64,000 nucleotides of DNA from Apiospora phragmitis (Eukaryota; Ascomycota; Sordariomycetes; Amphisphaeriales; Apiosporaceae). The notes below the pieces were generated by a model that saw only the letters and a list, made by a program, of their open reading frames with translations, ran no database searches and was not told the DNA's origin. Below are positions 37,094 to 47,187 of the stretch, in pieces. The DNA lies in contig JAQQWL010000007.1 of NCBI GenBank assembly GCA_038363925.1, positions 2,046,001-2,110,000 on the forward strand, read 5' to 3'. Every line of letters begins with the position of its first letter. Within the stretch, counting starts at the first letter, position 1. The translations under genes and the position numbers were made by a program.

Positions 37094-37648
37094 ATGGACA
37101 AGGGAAAGGGGAAGGATCTCGGGGAGGATCATGATACTGAAAAGGACAAGAATTCCCGAGATACGGATCCCGGGAAGGACAAGAATCCGCCGAAAGCGAA
37201 AGACCCCCTTGAGCTGAAACCCGAGGACATGACGGAAGAAGAAACATGGCGAACGGACCCGACTGGGAGGTTGAATTCAGCTCGCAAGCGGTATGACTCT
37301 CTGAAGCAGGTGTTTTGGAAATCACGGCGGCATGCGCCGATCACCACGTTGGGCATTGGGGGATACGGCATCGCCATTCTGTACGGGGAGGCGGACACCG
37401 ACGGCAAACTGGCGAACCACGTCGTGATGAAAAGAGCTCTCCACCGTGATATGAATTTGAGCATCAGGAAGGAGCGAAAATGGCTTCGGGTAACTATCTG
37501 CCCTTTTTCCTCTTGCATCAAACAGACTTACCACCTTTGGACCTATCTATATAGTTTGAATGCGAGCTTTTGTAGCTAAACTTTTTATTTCTAGACTCTT
37601 AGCAGAGCGATGCATATCGTACAGGAAGTGCCCGTGTATGTATCGCCC

Positions 37649-37699
37649 GAGGAGAGGAAGAAGCTGAGGAGAGGAAGAAGCTGAGGAGAGGAAGAAGCT
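37649..37699 (+). repeat. 17-base unit in three exact tandem copies
   Basis: The unit gaggagaggaagaagct repeats three times without a mismatch inside the kinase-like gene. Two extra copies add 34 bases, so the frame shifts by one. With a single copy the reading runs from SPEERKKL straight into DNPPTLVLEYL, the kinase hinge. Confidence 0.95.
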
Positions 37700-38897
37700 G
37701 GACAATCCCCCAACACTTGTCCTCGAGTATCTCCAAGGCAGCACCTTGTCGAGCTCTGTCTATGAAAAAATACCTCAAGACAAGACAATCCCCAGTCGAT
37801 TACTTTGGAGCTTCTTATTGTGTCGTACGTAACTTGACGGGGATGTTCTCATGGAAACCCCTGAGGACGCCCCCTCCTCCCTTTTTTTTCTCCCTCGAAT
37901 TAGTTTTATACTCCGATCTCAAATATTTACACCACGGCTGACCTTTGCTGCAGTCACCCGATCATGTATCGGCATGGTTGACCCTCCGAACCCGCCAAAC
38001 GACAAGAACAACCCCGATCCTCCATATGAACCTATCGAGACAGCCTACGAACGGTATGAAAAGGGAGTGATGAGGCTACCGCTGCCAGACATGGTGGAAC
38101 AACTACCCCGCTATTCGAGACAGATGGGTGGGGATCGACCACGGGATTCAATACTCTACATTTTGATATTCATCCGATGAATAGTAAGCTTTACCTCCAT
38201 AATGAGAAGTGTGTTATGCCGCCCATACTCACCAGCCAACTCCACCCGCAACACAGTCTACCTAGAAGTAGCAGACGAGACGGACGCTGCCCATATGCAT
38301 CCATTTGGAGTGCGGCTCAAGGTATGTGGGGTTCCACTAGTTAATGATGGCTGTTTCGTTTCTTGGGTTTACTCAATGCTCAGGGGAAGTGGTATCACTA
38401 ATCTTCGTACGTTTGACTATATAGCTTGGTGACTTCGGTATGACCGAAAATATACATATGTATCATAAAGCCCGGGACAAGTGAGCAACACATCTTTCTT
38501 CAGACGACTTACGGATCAGCAAGACAACCTTGTGGCACTGACTCAATGTACTTACTGCCTGAGTAGGTTTACATGGTGGAAGGGGAGAGGCAAACCCGAG
38601 ATAATCGCACCCGTTTGTCACTCCTTGAGATTTCTTGGCAAAGAAACTCAGAGCTGACATGGACATAGGAACAAGCTCGCTATAAATACATTCCACCCAA
38701 GGAAAATATATCGGTTGGCCCGTTCAACAATATATGGGGTGTAGGCTGTGTATGTCCTCTTATCTATTCAGACCCCATCACAACCTTCGTCTGAAACAGG
38801 AAATCCACATGATTGGTATTGCTCCCCCCAGCTAACACACGCCGTGGGGGCGAAACCCTTCGCAGGTCATGTACTTTCTCAGGAAGATGGCGGCGCC

Positions 38898-38930
38898 GCT
38901 GAGCGACCGCTGAGCGACCGCTGAGCGAGC
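38898..38930 (+). repeat. 11-base unit in three tandem copies
   Basis: The unit gctgagcgacc is found twice exactly and a third time with one change (gctgagcgagc), in the C-terminal part of the same broken kinase gene. I could not show that removing copies restores a single frame here. Confidence 0.9.
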
Positions 38931-39098
38931 GCGCCCTCGGAGACCACCGAGGCCATCCTGGAGTTCCTGAAACGGTATCTGTACATACCGTCACCGGAGC
39001 CGGGGCCGGCACTGGGCGATCAGTTTCCTCCTAATCCCTTCCACACACCAGAAGAAGAAAGTAGTACGCAACCGGCGAGAGAAAACCCCTCCACCTAA

Positions 39099-39673
39099 TA
39101 CAGCCCTTGTGGCCCCGAGGTGCTATGACTAGCAATCAGATTGAGGAGTATGTCACCTTGTACTCCTCACGGTTCAGCTTATCGTGAAGCAGGTTCAATT
39201 TCTTGATCCTATCAAAGTGATGAAAGGGGGATTCGAGGGGCAGGAAAAGGGGCTAGCGAATCCTCAATGCAGCCAGGAGCCACCAAAAAGAGATTCTGGC
39301 AAGGGAGCAATAAGTACCGCGCAGAAATCAAAGAGCATCTAGTTTAGATGTATATAGGAACGGCTCTACACAAAGGTTACTCCTGCCAATTATGAAATTA
39401 TAAATGCATGTCATGATCTATTTATATAGAAGAAACATGCATATAAAATTGACAACATGACTTCAAATCTAGGGTACCTTTGTGAAAAGTCATTAGCTAA
39501 ACTGGAAGCACTGTTGACACCCCAACCTGTTGAGCTAAACACCGCTATTTGTCTAGTTCTAACCATTTCCATGTCTGATCCGACGTGAACCCCAGGAATC
39601 AACACTGATGCCAATTTGGCTTTTATTCAAATGCCAATCCATTTGAGTATTACAAATCTCAGACTTAGAAGCC
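39099..39673. other. Intergenic region, no gene seen
   Basis: This 575-base spacer is A/T-rich toward its right end and serves as the promoter of the PP2C gene. No gene or repeat was found. Confidence 0.45.
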
Positions 39674-40969
39674 ATGTTGCCATCTTCCGCAGACCATTTG
39701 GATAACAATGACCAGGCTGTTTTGGTTTATTCCTCTAAACGTCCTAACGAGAAGAATGAGGATCGTGACTCCGATGATACCTTTTTTGTTCATGGCGCCC
39801 TTTTCCGAATAGTGGGCGTATACGATGGCCATGGCGGACCATGGACATCCGAGCATATCTCTCGCGCCCTTCCCGGAGCCATCCAAGAAAACATACAACA
39901 CGCAGCGGCGGTATCCCTATCGATACCGAACATTCTGGCCAGTTCATTCGAACAGGTCGATCGCAGCATTGTCGAACCGGTGGAAACCATCTTTACACCT
40001 GTATTGTCCGGCATCCGCTACAACCTACCCTTTACGCGGCGACGCAACGATACTGCCAAGAAGGCTGTAATCGAACAGATGCTCCAAGACCAAACCCAGT
40101 TAGAAACTGCACTTAGAGCGAAGTCAGGAAGTACTGCCCTGGTTGCTTACATCGATCGGACTGACATCCATGTTGCCAATGTGGGCGATTGCAGAGCAGG
40201 TAATTCTCAAACGTGGCCCTCGTGCCTCACTCGTTCACCCTTTTTCTTCATGAACCTGTAAGAAAATCGGAGACAACGATTCAACAAATACTGATAGCCC
40301 GGGTTTCAAACAGTCCTTGCCCGTAGAGATGCGCACACGCAGGAGCTTGGGGCCATACCGCTGTCGATAGACCAAGACGGACACAACCCAGGCGAATGTG
40401 CTCGGGTAAGACGGGAGCACCCAAATGACAAGAATGAACCTTTTGCAGGAGGTCGTCTCTTTGGCATGATGCCCCTCACACGTTGTAAGGCCGCTCCCAC
40501 CCCGCCCCCTACTGAATACATGCCTTAGTACTTACTCTAACCAATGTGGCTCGCAGCTTTTGGTGACTCGTTCTATAAATACCAGTCCACTGATATCACC
40601 CAATACGTATTTGGCAACGCCCGGCTATATAAGAAAGACCATCTATCTTATCATGAAACAATGTCGCCTTACTATCCTCTTTTGGAGTCTCCTCCCTACT
40701 TGACGGCCACTCCCGAGATTGTCTCACATCGACGATCCCCCAACGATGTTTTCATGGTCATGGCATCCGATGGAGTATGGGCCATAAAGGGCGTGACTAA
40801 CGAGTGGGTTGTCAACAAGACTATGGAGGCTCTGTCGAACGCAAGTGTAGATGACCCTAGTCGGTATGTCATGGAAGAGGTGAAGAAATGGGAACCAGGC
40901 GATGATGTTACCATCAAAGTAGTCGTTTTATCATCGAATCGTTTTGATGCCATCAAAATAAGAGGATAA
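39674..40969 (+). CDS. PP2C-family Ser/Thr protein phosphatase (PDH-phosphatase-like)
   Basis: This metal-dependent phosphatase is of the PPM/PP2C fold. Exons are 39674-40199, 40314-40484 and 40557-40969, totalling 370 codons without frameshift. Metal and catalytic marks are EDRD near the N-terminus, VGVYDGHGG (first Asp pair), VANVGDCRA split by intron 1, TRSFGDSFYKY across intron 2, and MASDGVWAI with the late metal-binding Asp, followed by GDDVTIKVV. The insertion pattern and FGDSFYK resemble the pyruvate-dehydrogenase-phosphatase/Ptc5-6 branch, but I see no clear mitochondrial presequence, so location and substrate stay open. It lies next to the broken kinase gene on the same strand; a functional pairing is not supported by anything else. 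Confidence 0.88.
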
Positions 40970-41361
40970 ACAGATGAATATTCGGTTGTAACTTTCACCC
41001 GTAGCTTTCAATATGGCTGCGCTGGGCAATTCCCCTGTGTGCATGCTCATGCTCTACTCTCGTATCAAAAACCATTTTAATACAACACAGGTTCTAGAAA
41101 TTGGCAAGCAAGAGAACCAAAGATATAGCATTAACTCAATGCCCATCTCATGATCACCCTAGAGATATATATCTAATCTCTAGGATAAAAGACTCTTTTC
41201 CAGCCTGGTATCAGCAAGAACGCCCAAACTCCGCCAATGCAATGCCACCAAAACGCTAAGTAACCACAACGCCATATCCCTCTTCTGACCGAAATGGTCA
41301 TGTACGGATACCATGAATAAAAAGAAAACAGGAGCACGAAGAGACTGGTCAGGATCCCGTA
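40970..41361. other. Short convergent intergenic region
   Basis: This 392-base gap between the converging PP2C and LRP1 genes is A/T-rich. It presumably holds both 3' untranslated regions. No gene. Confidence 0.45.
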
Positions 41362-42149
41362 TTAAGCCTTCTTATCCTTTTTGGATTTCTTCTTCTTGTC
41401 CTTCTCCTTTTTCTCCTTCTTTTCTACCTTGCCTTCCCGCTTCTCCTTCTTCTCCTTTCTCGACTTCTTCTTGGGGGGTTCAGGCGCGGCAACCACCGCA
41501 GCTCCTCCTACCTCCTCCGAGTCGTCGTCGCCGCCTTCCTCCTCTTCCGAGCCGCTCGCGGAAGTCTCGGACTCCTGATCCTCGACCTTGCGCTTCGTCC
41601 CGGCCTGCTGCTGCGCCTGCGCCTTCTGCTGCGCGGCCGCCTTGATCGCGGCCTTAGCGCGCTCGCGGGCGATCATCTCGGAGAGCTTGGCGTTGACGTC
41701 CTTGTCCTTGTTCTCGGCGAGGCCGGACCGGATGAAGCTGATGGCGGCGCCCTTGTTGAGGGTCTGCTCGGGCTTCTCGGGCGGCGTCTCGATGTTCTTG
41801 ATCTTGTCGAAGTACTGCCGCACCCGCGTGAGCTCCTTGAAGACCGGGTGGTTCTTGGCGTCGACGGCGTTGAGTCGGAGGGCAGCTGTTGGTTGTTGCG
41901 CAAGGCGGTTAGCAAAAGATGCCGTGCGTAGCCATTCGCTGCAAAGCGGTGCAGGGGTAAGCGAGACCTACAGAATAACATGGACTCCAATGCATAGGTC
42001 GCTAGGACATAGAGCTTCGCCTTTTCTAGCAGAGGCAGTTTGGAGGGGAGATCCGCCACGGCTTTCAGTATGGGCTGCAAGACCTCCTCGAGGTTGTCGA
42101 TGTCTCCATCCAGACGCTCCAATTGCGGCAGGATGTTGGTGATGTCCAT
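41362..42149 (-). CDS. LRP1: Nuclear exosome cofactor Lrp1/Rrp47 (C1D family)
   Basis: Lrp1 binds Rrp6 and helps the nuclear exosome process rRNA and snoRNA 3' ends. The start is the ATG at 42149. Exons are 42149-41972 and 41885-41362, totalling 234 codons. The Sas10/C1D domain spans about residues 1-115: LPQLERLDGDIDNLEEVLQP, LATYALESMLF split by the intron, LRLNAVDAKNHPVFKELTRV, and QYFDKIKN. The rest is a nuclear-type tail with an acidic patch (SGSEEEEGGDDDSEE) and a very Lys-rich end (KKEKKEKDKKKKSKKDKK), as in orthologues that contact RNA. A long open frame on the opposite strand is an artefact of this repetitive tail. Confidence 0.92.
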
Positions 42150-42679
42150 TGTGTGCAGTATCTTTAATGTCGACCACAGGTGTATTTTCTTGATTCGCGT
42201 AGGACTTTGCGACACTGAGGAGGGTTTGGGACTCGAAAACTGCTTGAATGCAATGAATGATAGGATCGATATGGCGATGCGCATTCCATACGCCCGCTAT
42301 AAAATTTAGCGGGCTTTGGTGGCAGAATTTCTCGTCGCGCCCCCTGGAAATCTACCGACATGTACTTCAGTGAACTGCGGTTGCAGCATACCTAAGTACT
42401 TAAGGTAGCAGAAGCACAGTTCAGCTGTCAGCGTTCAGGTGGGGCACTCCCAGCCAGTTCGTGTTGATGATAAGCTACATACCTAGGTATTTCGGACCGT
42501 GGGCAGTGGGCTCATCGTAGACCTGAGACTTCATTCACATTGACCGACACCACGAAGGTAGGTGGAGTTTGGAGCCTCCTTGCCAAGGCTCCGGATACTT
42601 TCTCCGAACCTTGGAATCCTTCAACATTTATATCAACGTCTAGTGTCTCGAGGTAAGGTAGGTATTTCTTCTATCAATG
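42150..42679. other. Intergenic region with TACCTAGGTA motif
   Basis: This 530-base gap is upstream of LRP1 and downstream of the GT25 gene. It holds the palindrome TACCTAGGTA at 42480-42489 and related AGGTAGG strings near 42556 and 42656. No gene. Confidence 0.5.
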
Positions 42680-44001
42680 CTAAAACTGACTTTCCATCTT
42701 GGTATTCATCAACATGTTCCTGATGTTGTTTCGCGCACTCCACATGATGTTCTCCGACGTGCCTTTCTCGCGTATGTTCTGGCTTTCGTCGCCATGGTCC
42801 ACAATATCGCTCTCAGAACCGATTAGACCTTTTGGACGGTGGTGGAAGAAGACAGGGGGTGTAACCGTCAAGCACTTTGCGTGTAGCCCCGTGGGATCCC
42901 CTTTCCTTGAGCCCCCATTGCGGCAGAAGGTTCCTAAGGCGTTATCAAAGTTGGCGTCCAGCCGATCTACCGAGAGATCGAACAGCACCTTCTGGGCGCC
43001 TCTTCGTGTAAGAGCGTAGGCGAAACTGCAAATGGGAGCCCCGGTTACGTGAACCCATCGAGTGAACTCGGGGTGGCTCTTGAAGTCAACCAGACCTGTG
43101 ATCTTGTCGAGCGGAGGTACCGTCTTGTCGTTATTAATGAAAAACTTGGAGTAAAGAGGCTCCCCTTCGTTTTCAGGCAACTGTTCTGGGAAGATCTCAC
43201 CACAGTGACCCAGCCAGAGCAGATCCCAGCCGTCTCCATATGGCGAATTTGGTGTCGAGCCCGAACCGGAAAGCGCACGGGTACCCTTGGCCACAGTCTC
43301 TAGTTGCGATTGAAGCCTCACATCCCTGGATGGCAAAGTCAGGAAAGAGTACATATTGTACAAGCTGTACACGCGCCGAGAATGGCACTTACCAGTCCAT
43401 GTCATCTTCCATTATCAGGGCACTCTCCAAATCCTCCTCGACGATTCTGTCACACATGTCAGTATGCGGGCAATTCCAAGTAAATGCACAGCAATGACGG
43501 TGGGATTCTCCACTGCCCAGCATCATTTTTGGGCAATCCATTGAATTGAGGCGAGAGTACTTGCCTTCTCACTGCATTCATATGGCTCCTCCAGCTGCCT
43601 AGGTAGGTGTTTGGTAGGTTGTCTCTATTCTTTCCAAAGGGTATAGCCTTATCCGGTACGGCTTCGCCCTTTACCCCATCAATAAACTCCAAGTTGAATC
43701 CCGTGAGAGAGCTCGTTAGGGTCATGGCATCGCGTTTGTCGGTTCGCTCGGGAAGTCCTATGACAAAGATCTTGGAGAACCCCAATGTGCTGTTCGTGAC
43801 TCGATTGATGTCGGCAGGGCTCGATTGCCCGTGGTAGTCGGGACCGAATGATCGTCCAGACGAAGCAGGAACGGGAGTCGAGATTGAAGGCGAGTACGGC
43901 TGGTATTCGCGCCTTCGAGGTGACCAAAGTATGAAAATAATGGCAACGACAAATGTCGCGATGCCGAGGCCGATCTGCCTCATGCGCAAAGTTTGGGCCA
44001 T
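42680..44001 (-). CDS. GT25-family glycosyltransferase, type II membrane protein
   Basis: This resembles the glycosyltransferase family 25 (LPS-biosynthesis/collagen galactosyltransferase type). The acceptor in fungi is unknown. The start is the ATG at 44001. Exons are 44001-43565, 43446-43393 and 43325-42680, totalling 379 codons. A single N-terminal anchor (IGLGIATFVVAIIFILW) follows a short cytosolic end, giving a Golgi-type type II layout. Family marks are KIFVIGLPERTDKRDAM, the acidic ALIMEDDMDW, WDLLWLGHCGE and a CSFAYALTRRGAQK segment. Intron 1 appears to use a GC donor (AG|GCAAGT), the standard GC-AG exception; a GT donor does not give a joined frame. Exon 2 is only 54 nt and holds the EDD motif. 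It is divergent with the next gene across a 530-base gap. Confidence 0.87.
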
Positions 44002-44531
44002 TTCTTTGGCGAAAGGGGAGTCATTTGGGCAAAAACAACCTTCAATTTGATTTCCTCGGGGCGACGAAATCAGGTCATATACAACCTACTTCGTCTCGCG
44101 CCTTGGGGGCAGGTGTGCAAACGGTCGAATGTGACAAGCCACCAGCGCCTGCCATCCACGCATGCAGCTCCATTATTTTTAGAGAGGCGACTGGAGATGA
44201 TTAATAAAGCTGCATTTCTGGAACCAACAGCATTACTCTAAGTCCACGCTGATTTGGTTCCATGCAGGGGTGCTTGCGTCGGATTGGATCGTTGGAAGGC
44301 ACTCGGGCGGTTATCCATCCCGTCGGGACGTTGGTGTTACACGGGAGGTACCTATCTGCTGCCTGCAGTTTCCCAACTTCGACTCGAGGCTCTAAATCAA
44401 ATATGAACAGTCACATAGCCACCCCTTTTCCTCCATATTAGCTTGCACTGATTCCCTCTGGTATAAGCAATGGCTTTCACACGAAGACCAAACCCATCCA
44501 GAGTCAGGAATCTTGGATAGCAGCCTTATCA
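44002..44531. promoter_or_regulatory. Divergent promoter region of GT25 and surface-protein genes
   Basis: This 530-base space lies between the two divergent start codons. It contains a GGTACC string and no gene. Both flanking products probably enter the secretory path, so joint regulation is thinkable but not shown. Confidence 0.4.
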
Positions 44532-45590
44532 ATGCGTTTGGTACCGTTGCTGCTCCTTCTGGGGACGCTCTGTGAGCTCTCCTACCAGATTGGCTTCGCC
44601 AGGCCATCTTTTGTTGTGCCTGTCAAGACCGGAAGCTATGGCTCGAACATGGTGTGGAACATTGGCGATGTCGAGACGATCCTGTTCAACACACCATGGC
44701 CCGAGTATAAAATCGAGTTTTGGCAACAGTCACTTATTGCCCATGGGGCTGTTCTGGCTGCGAAGCCCATCTACCAGCGTGAGTCCCCTACTGCGGCAGC
44801 TTCATCGCCACCCTGTGTACTGACTCAACCCGTATCTCCAGAAACTCTTGGTCAAGAGTTGCCTCAGGTGATTAACTGGACTGTCAGTACGTACGAGCTG
44901 GATGCCAACGACTCGCCAGTCTTCTTCTTTTGGTTGAGGGAAGTCAGCGACTCAAAAGACAAGGAGTTATCTTCTCAGAGCTCAGCTTTCTTTAATATCA
45001 CCGTGAAGCCTGTGGAGACTACCCCGACGACTACTCAGTCCCCCAGCGATAAGGTTCCGACCTCTACAAGCAGCAGCAGCAGCAGTAGCAGCACAGCTTC
45101 TTTGCCCTCTTCAGCCACATCAGGCATTCTGGTCAGCCAGCCTACAGCAGCCGACAACAATGAATCACCGGGCACGGCTCCAGACCAACATGCACCATAC
45201 CAGCAATCATCGGGCCTCTCTACTGGTGCTACAGCCGGCATCGGCGTAGGCGTTGGTATAGCTGCCATTGCCGGTATAGCCTGCGCGATCATGTTGTTTC
45301 TGAACCGCAGGAAAGGAGAAAGGAACCCAGGATTCGGATCAGGTGTATCGTCGATACCCCCGTTCCCGAATCAAGCACAACAACAGCAGCAGCAATACCA
45401 ACCGTCTTACTATCCACCACAGTACGGAATGGCGCAGACATTCGCACCGATTGAACCGCCGAAAGAGTTCACACAGTACAGACTGCCGCCACAGACTGCA
45501 CAAAGGTTATCAGACCACAGATTGTACAGCTCAGAACTCCCAGCTGATCAGGGTTGGACTCATAGTCAAACGCCGGGTAACCAACACTGA
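44532..45590 (+). CDS. Secreted single-pass surface protein, Ser/Thr-rich, Kre9/Knh1-like head possible
   Basis: The ATG at 44532 opens a signal peptide (MRLVPLLLLLGTLCELSYQ). An Ig-like head (about 25-150) with SNMVWNIGDVETI and SPVFFFWLREVSD resembles the fungal Ser-Thr-rich GPI-anchored/Kre9-type domain. A Ser/Thr stalk with a poly-Ser run follows, then a membrane helix (AGIGVGVGIAAIAGIACAIML), a basic NRRKGER and a Gln/Pro/Tyr-rich inner tail. The frame is open throughout, but 44779-44841 looks like a 63-base intron: donor GTGAGT, CTGAC branch, CCAG acceptor. It is a multiple of three and has no stop. Spliced, the head reads more smoothly (YQTLGQELP) and the protein has 331 residues; unspliced it has 352. 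A cell-wall role is inferred from layout. Confidence 0.75.
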   Translation: MRLVPLLLLLGTLCELSYQIGFARPSFVVPVKTGSYGSNMVWNIGDVETILFNTPWPEYKIEFWQQSLIAHGAVLAAKPIYQRESPTAAASSPPCVLTQPVSPETLGQELPQVINWTVSTYELDANDSPVFFFWLREVSDSKDKELSSQSSAFFNITVKPVETTPTTTQSPSDKVPTSTSSSSSSSSTASLPSSATSGILVSQPTAADNNESPGTAPDQHAPYQQSSGLSTGATAGIGVGVGIAAIAGIACAIMLFLNRRKGERNPGFGSGVSSIPPFPNQAQQQQQQYQPSYYPPQYGMAQTFAPIEPPKEFTQYRLPPQTAQRLSDHRLYSSELPADQGWTHSQTPGNQH

Positions 45591-47187
45591 TCGATAGCGA
45601 GCCGGTGAATACACGGGTGACGAGGATTAGCTTGAAACTCACAATTGCGGAAGTTTGAGGGATTGCATGGCGGGCTCAAGGGATAATCATGGGCGTCAAC
45701 CTGAGCCTATGGCAGCTAGCAACGTAATAACAGACTGTGGTCATGGCACGAGTGACCGCGGCTCGTCGTCAATGTTTATTTGCTGATCGGGCTGAAGCCT
45801 GATGGCACCCGGGGGAATTACTAGCTCGGGCTTGATCAGGCAGGGGCAGAAAGGGGAGCGTAACGGCATTGGCTCCTGAATTGCTTCGGAGGTGATATCC
45901 TTCGTCTTTAGAGCAATAACTGGCTTGCGTGAGGCGTCCTGTTCGGGTTCGCCCTTTAACATGCATCTTAGCGGCGCAACGGTCCGATGGTCTTACTGGT
46001 AACCTCCCTTCTCAAACAGGCAGCATTTATTGAAAATGGGTCTCGACCAGGCAAAACACGTTCTAATAAAATGCTGATCGAACCCATGGGCTTCATTGGG
46101 TTGAGGCGGAGTTTACTGGGGAAGTGACGGCAAATAACCCTCGAGTGGTGGCCCTATGTACACTCCTGCTGCTCCTTAATGGCGAATTCCCCTTCCCCTC
46201 TTCGTTTATCACAAGAGCCTCTACACCGAAAGGGGCGATAGCTAAGTCAAAACTGCCACAGTCGAAAAGGGAATTTCCAAGCTTGTGTAAACGTGATTAA
46301 GATAACACTTATCAGATTGCCCAGCCTTGCTATCTTTGCCCGCGAGCCAGCTGGAATTGGATTTTCAGCTGTAGCCAAAGGAATGAACATCTGCCATCAA
46401 AAAGCCTGACAAGCCCCAAGAGCCATTGCTTTCCAGGCCAGAATAACCTTTCCCGCCGGTGCAGTGATATTCCAACCCCCTGAAAAGGGGTGCGGCAATG
46501 CTCCCTTCCGTTATATCAGACCTGCTTCGACACAGCTCACCGCGAGAACATGTCGGCGCAGTATCTCCAACCCAAATTCTCGACGGATAGTGACACAGAA
46601 ATGCAGTACGAAAGTGAGATAGTAATCAACAGCAGGCTTCCTTACCTTCGTGATACCCGAGGTTCTGGGTCGAGGGCTTGGTTCAGGAGCCAAGAGGGTG
46701 GTTATTCGCTTACTTACTTCAAATAGTCAGGGTCTAAGGTGTTAATACGTATAGTCTGACCAATCAAAAGATACTGATTGTCCACAATCAGCATGTGGGT
46801 TTAAATCGGGGCCCCAAAGTCTGTCCCAATTAACCCCGAGCTTTTTGCACAGAGAGGCCTGACTCGGCCCTTGCGACCGGGATTGCACGCTCTAGGAAGC
46901 TCTAGGGAAAAAAATATGTCGCCGTCATGAAAGATCGACTTTCTGTGATGAGGCAATCTAGTCCATGACAATTGAGATACCCTTAACGATTTCTCGTCCC
47001 TCTCTACTCTATCGGGGTGTCTCTTGTGCTTGCGCCACGTCACCTGGTCTTTGTATTATATTTTATCATCTTCGTTTCTCCACGATTGCCTGTGTCTTTC
47101 ACTATTCGATGTTCGGGGCTCCTGTTTTGACGACAACATAATCAACCACCGCGAGCCGACGCGGTTCCGAGCCCTGATGACCAGGAC
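45591..47187. other. Intergenic region; one unassigned small open frame
   Basis: This 1.6 kb has no recognised gene. On the minus strand at 45741-45962 a 73-codon frame has coding-like composition (see findings), but no family. The remainder shows only short frames. Confidence 0.45.

Larger units (their letters stand above)
37094..39098 (+). pseudogene. Fungal protein kinase-like gene, broken by tandem repeats and further frame changes
   Basis: Kinase landmarks occur in order but in changing frames. An acidic/basic N-terminal tail starts at ATG 37094. Then come a Gly-loop (GIGGYGIAIL, about 37352), the VAIK-type Lys in HVVMKRA (37428), and after an intron (37490-37592) ARAMHIV-like sequence. 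The hinge is LVLEYLQGSTL (37720), a catalytic loop HFDIHPMN follows (38159-38182), then DFG in LGDFGMTEN (38428) and a WGVGC segment (38737). A C-terminal stretch, EFLKRYLYIPSPEPG, ends at 39098. The first clear lesion is a 17-base unit present three times at 37649-37699; one copy would keep the frame, three do not. Further breaks lie before HFDIHPMN, between DFG and WGVGC, and around an 11-base triplication at 38898-38930. Catalytic residues are retained, so the ancestor was probably active. Repeat contraction in other isolates could give a working allele. Confidence 0.65.

Noticed and set aside
41588..42142. Plus-strand frame opposite LRP1
   Set aside because: It mirrors the Lys/Glu-rich tail and intron of LRP1 and has no motif.
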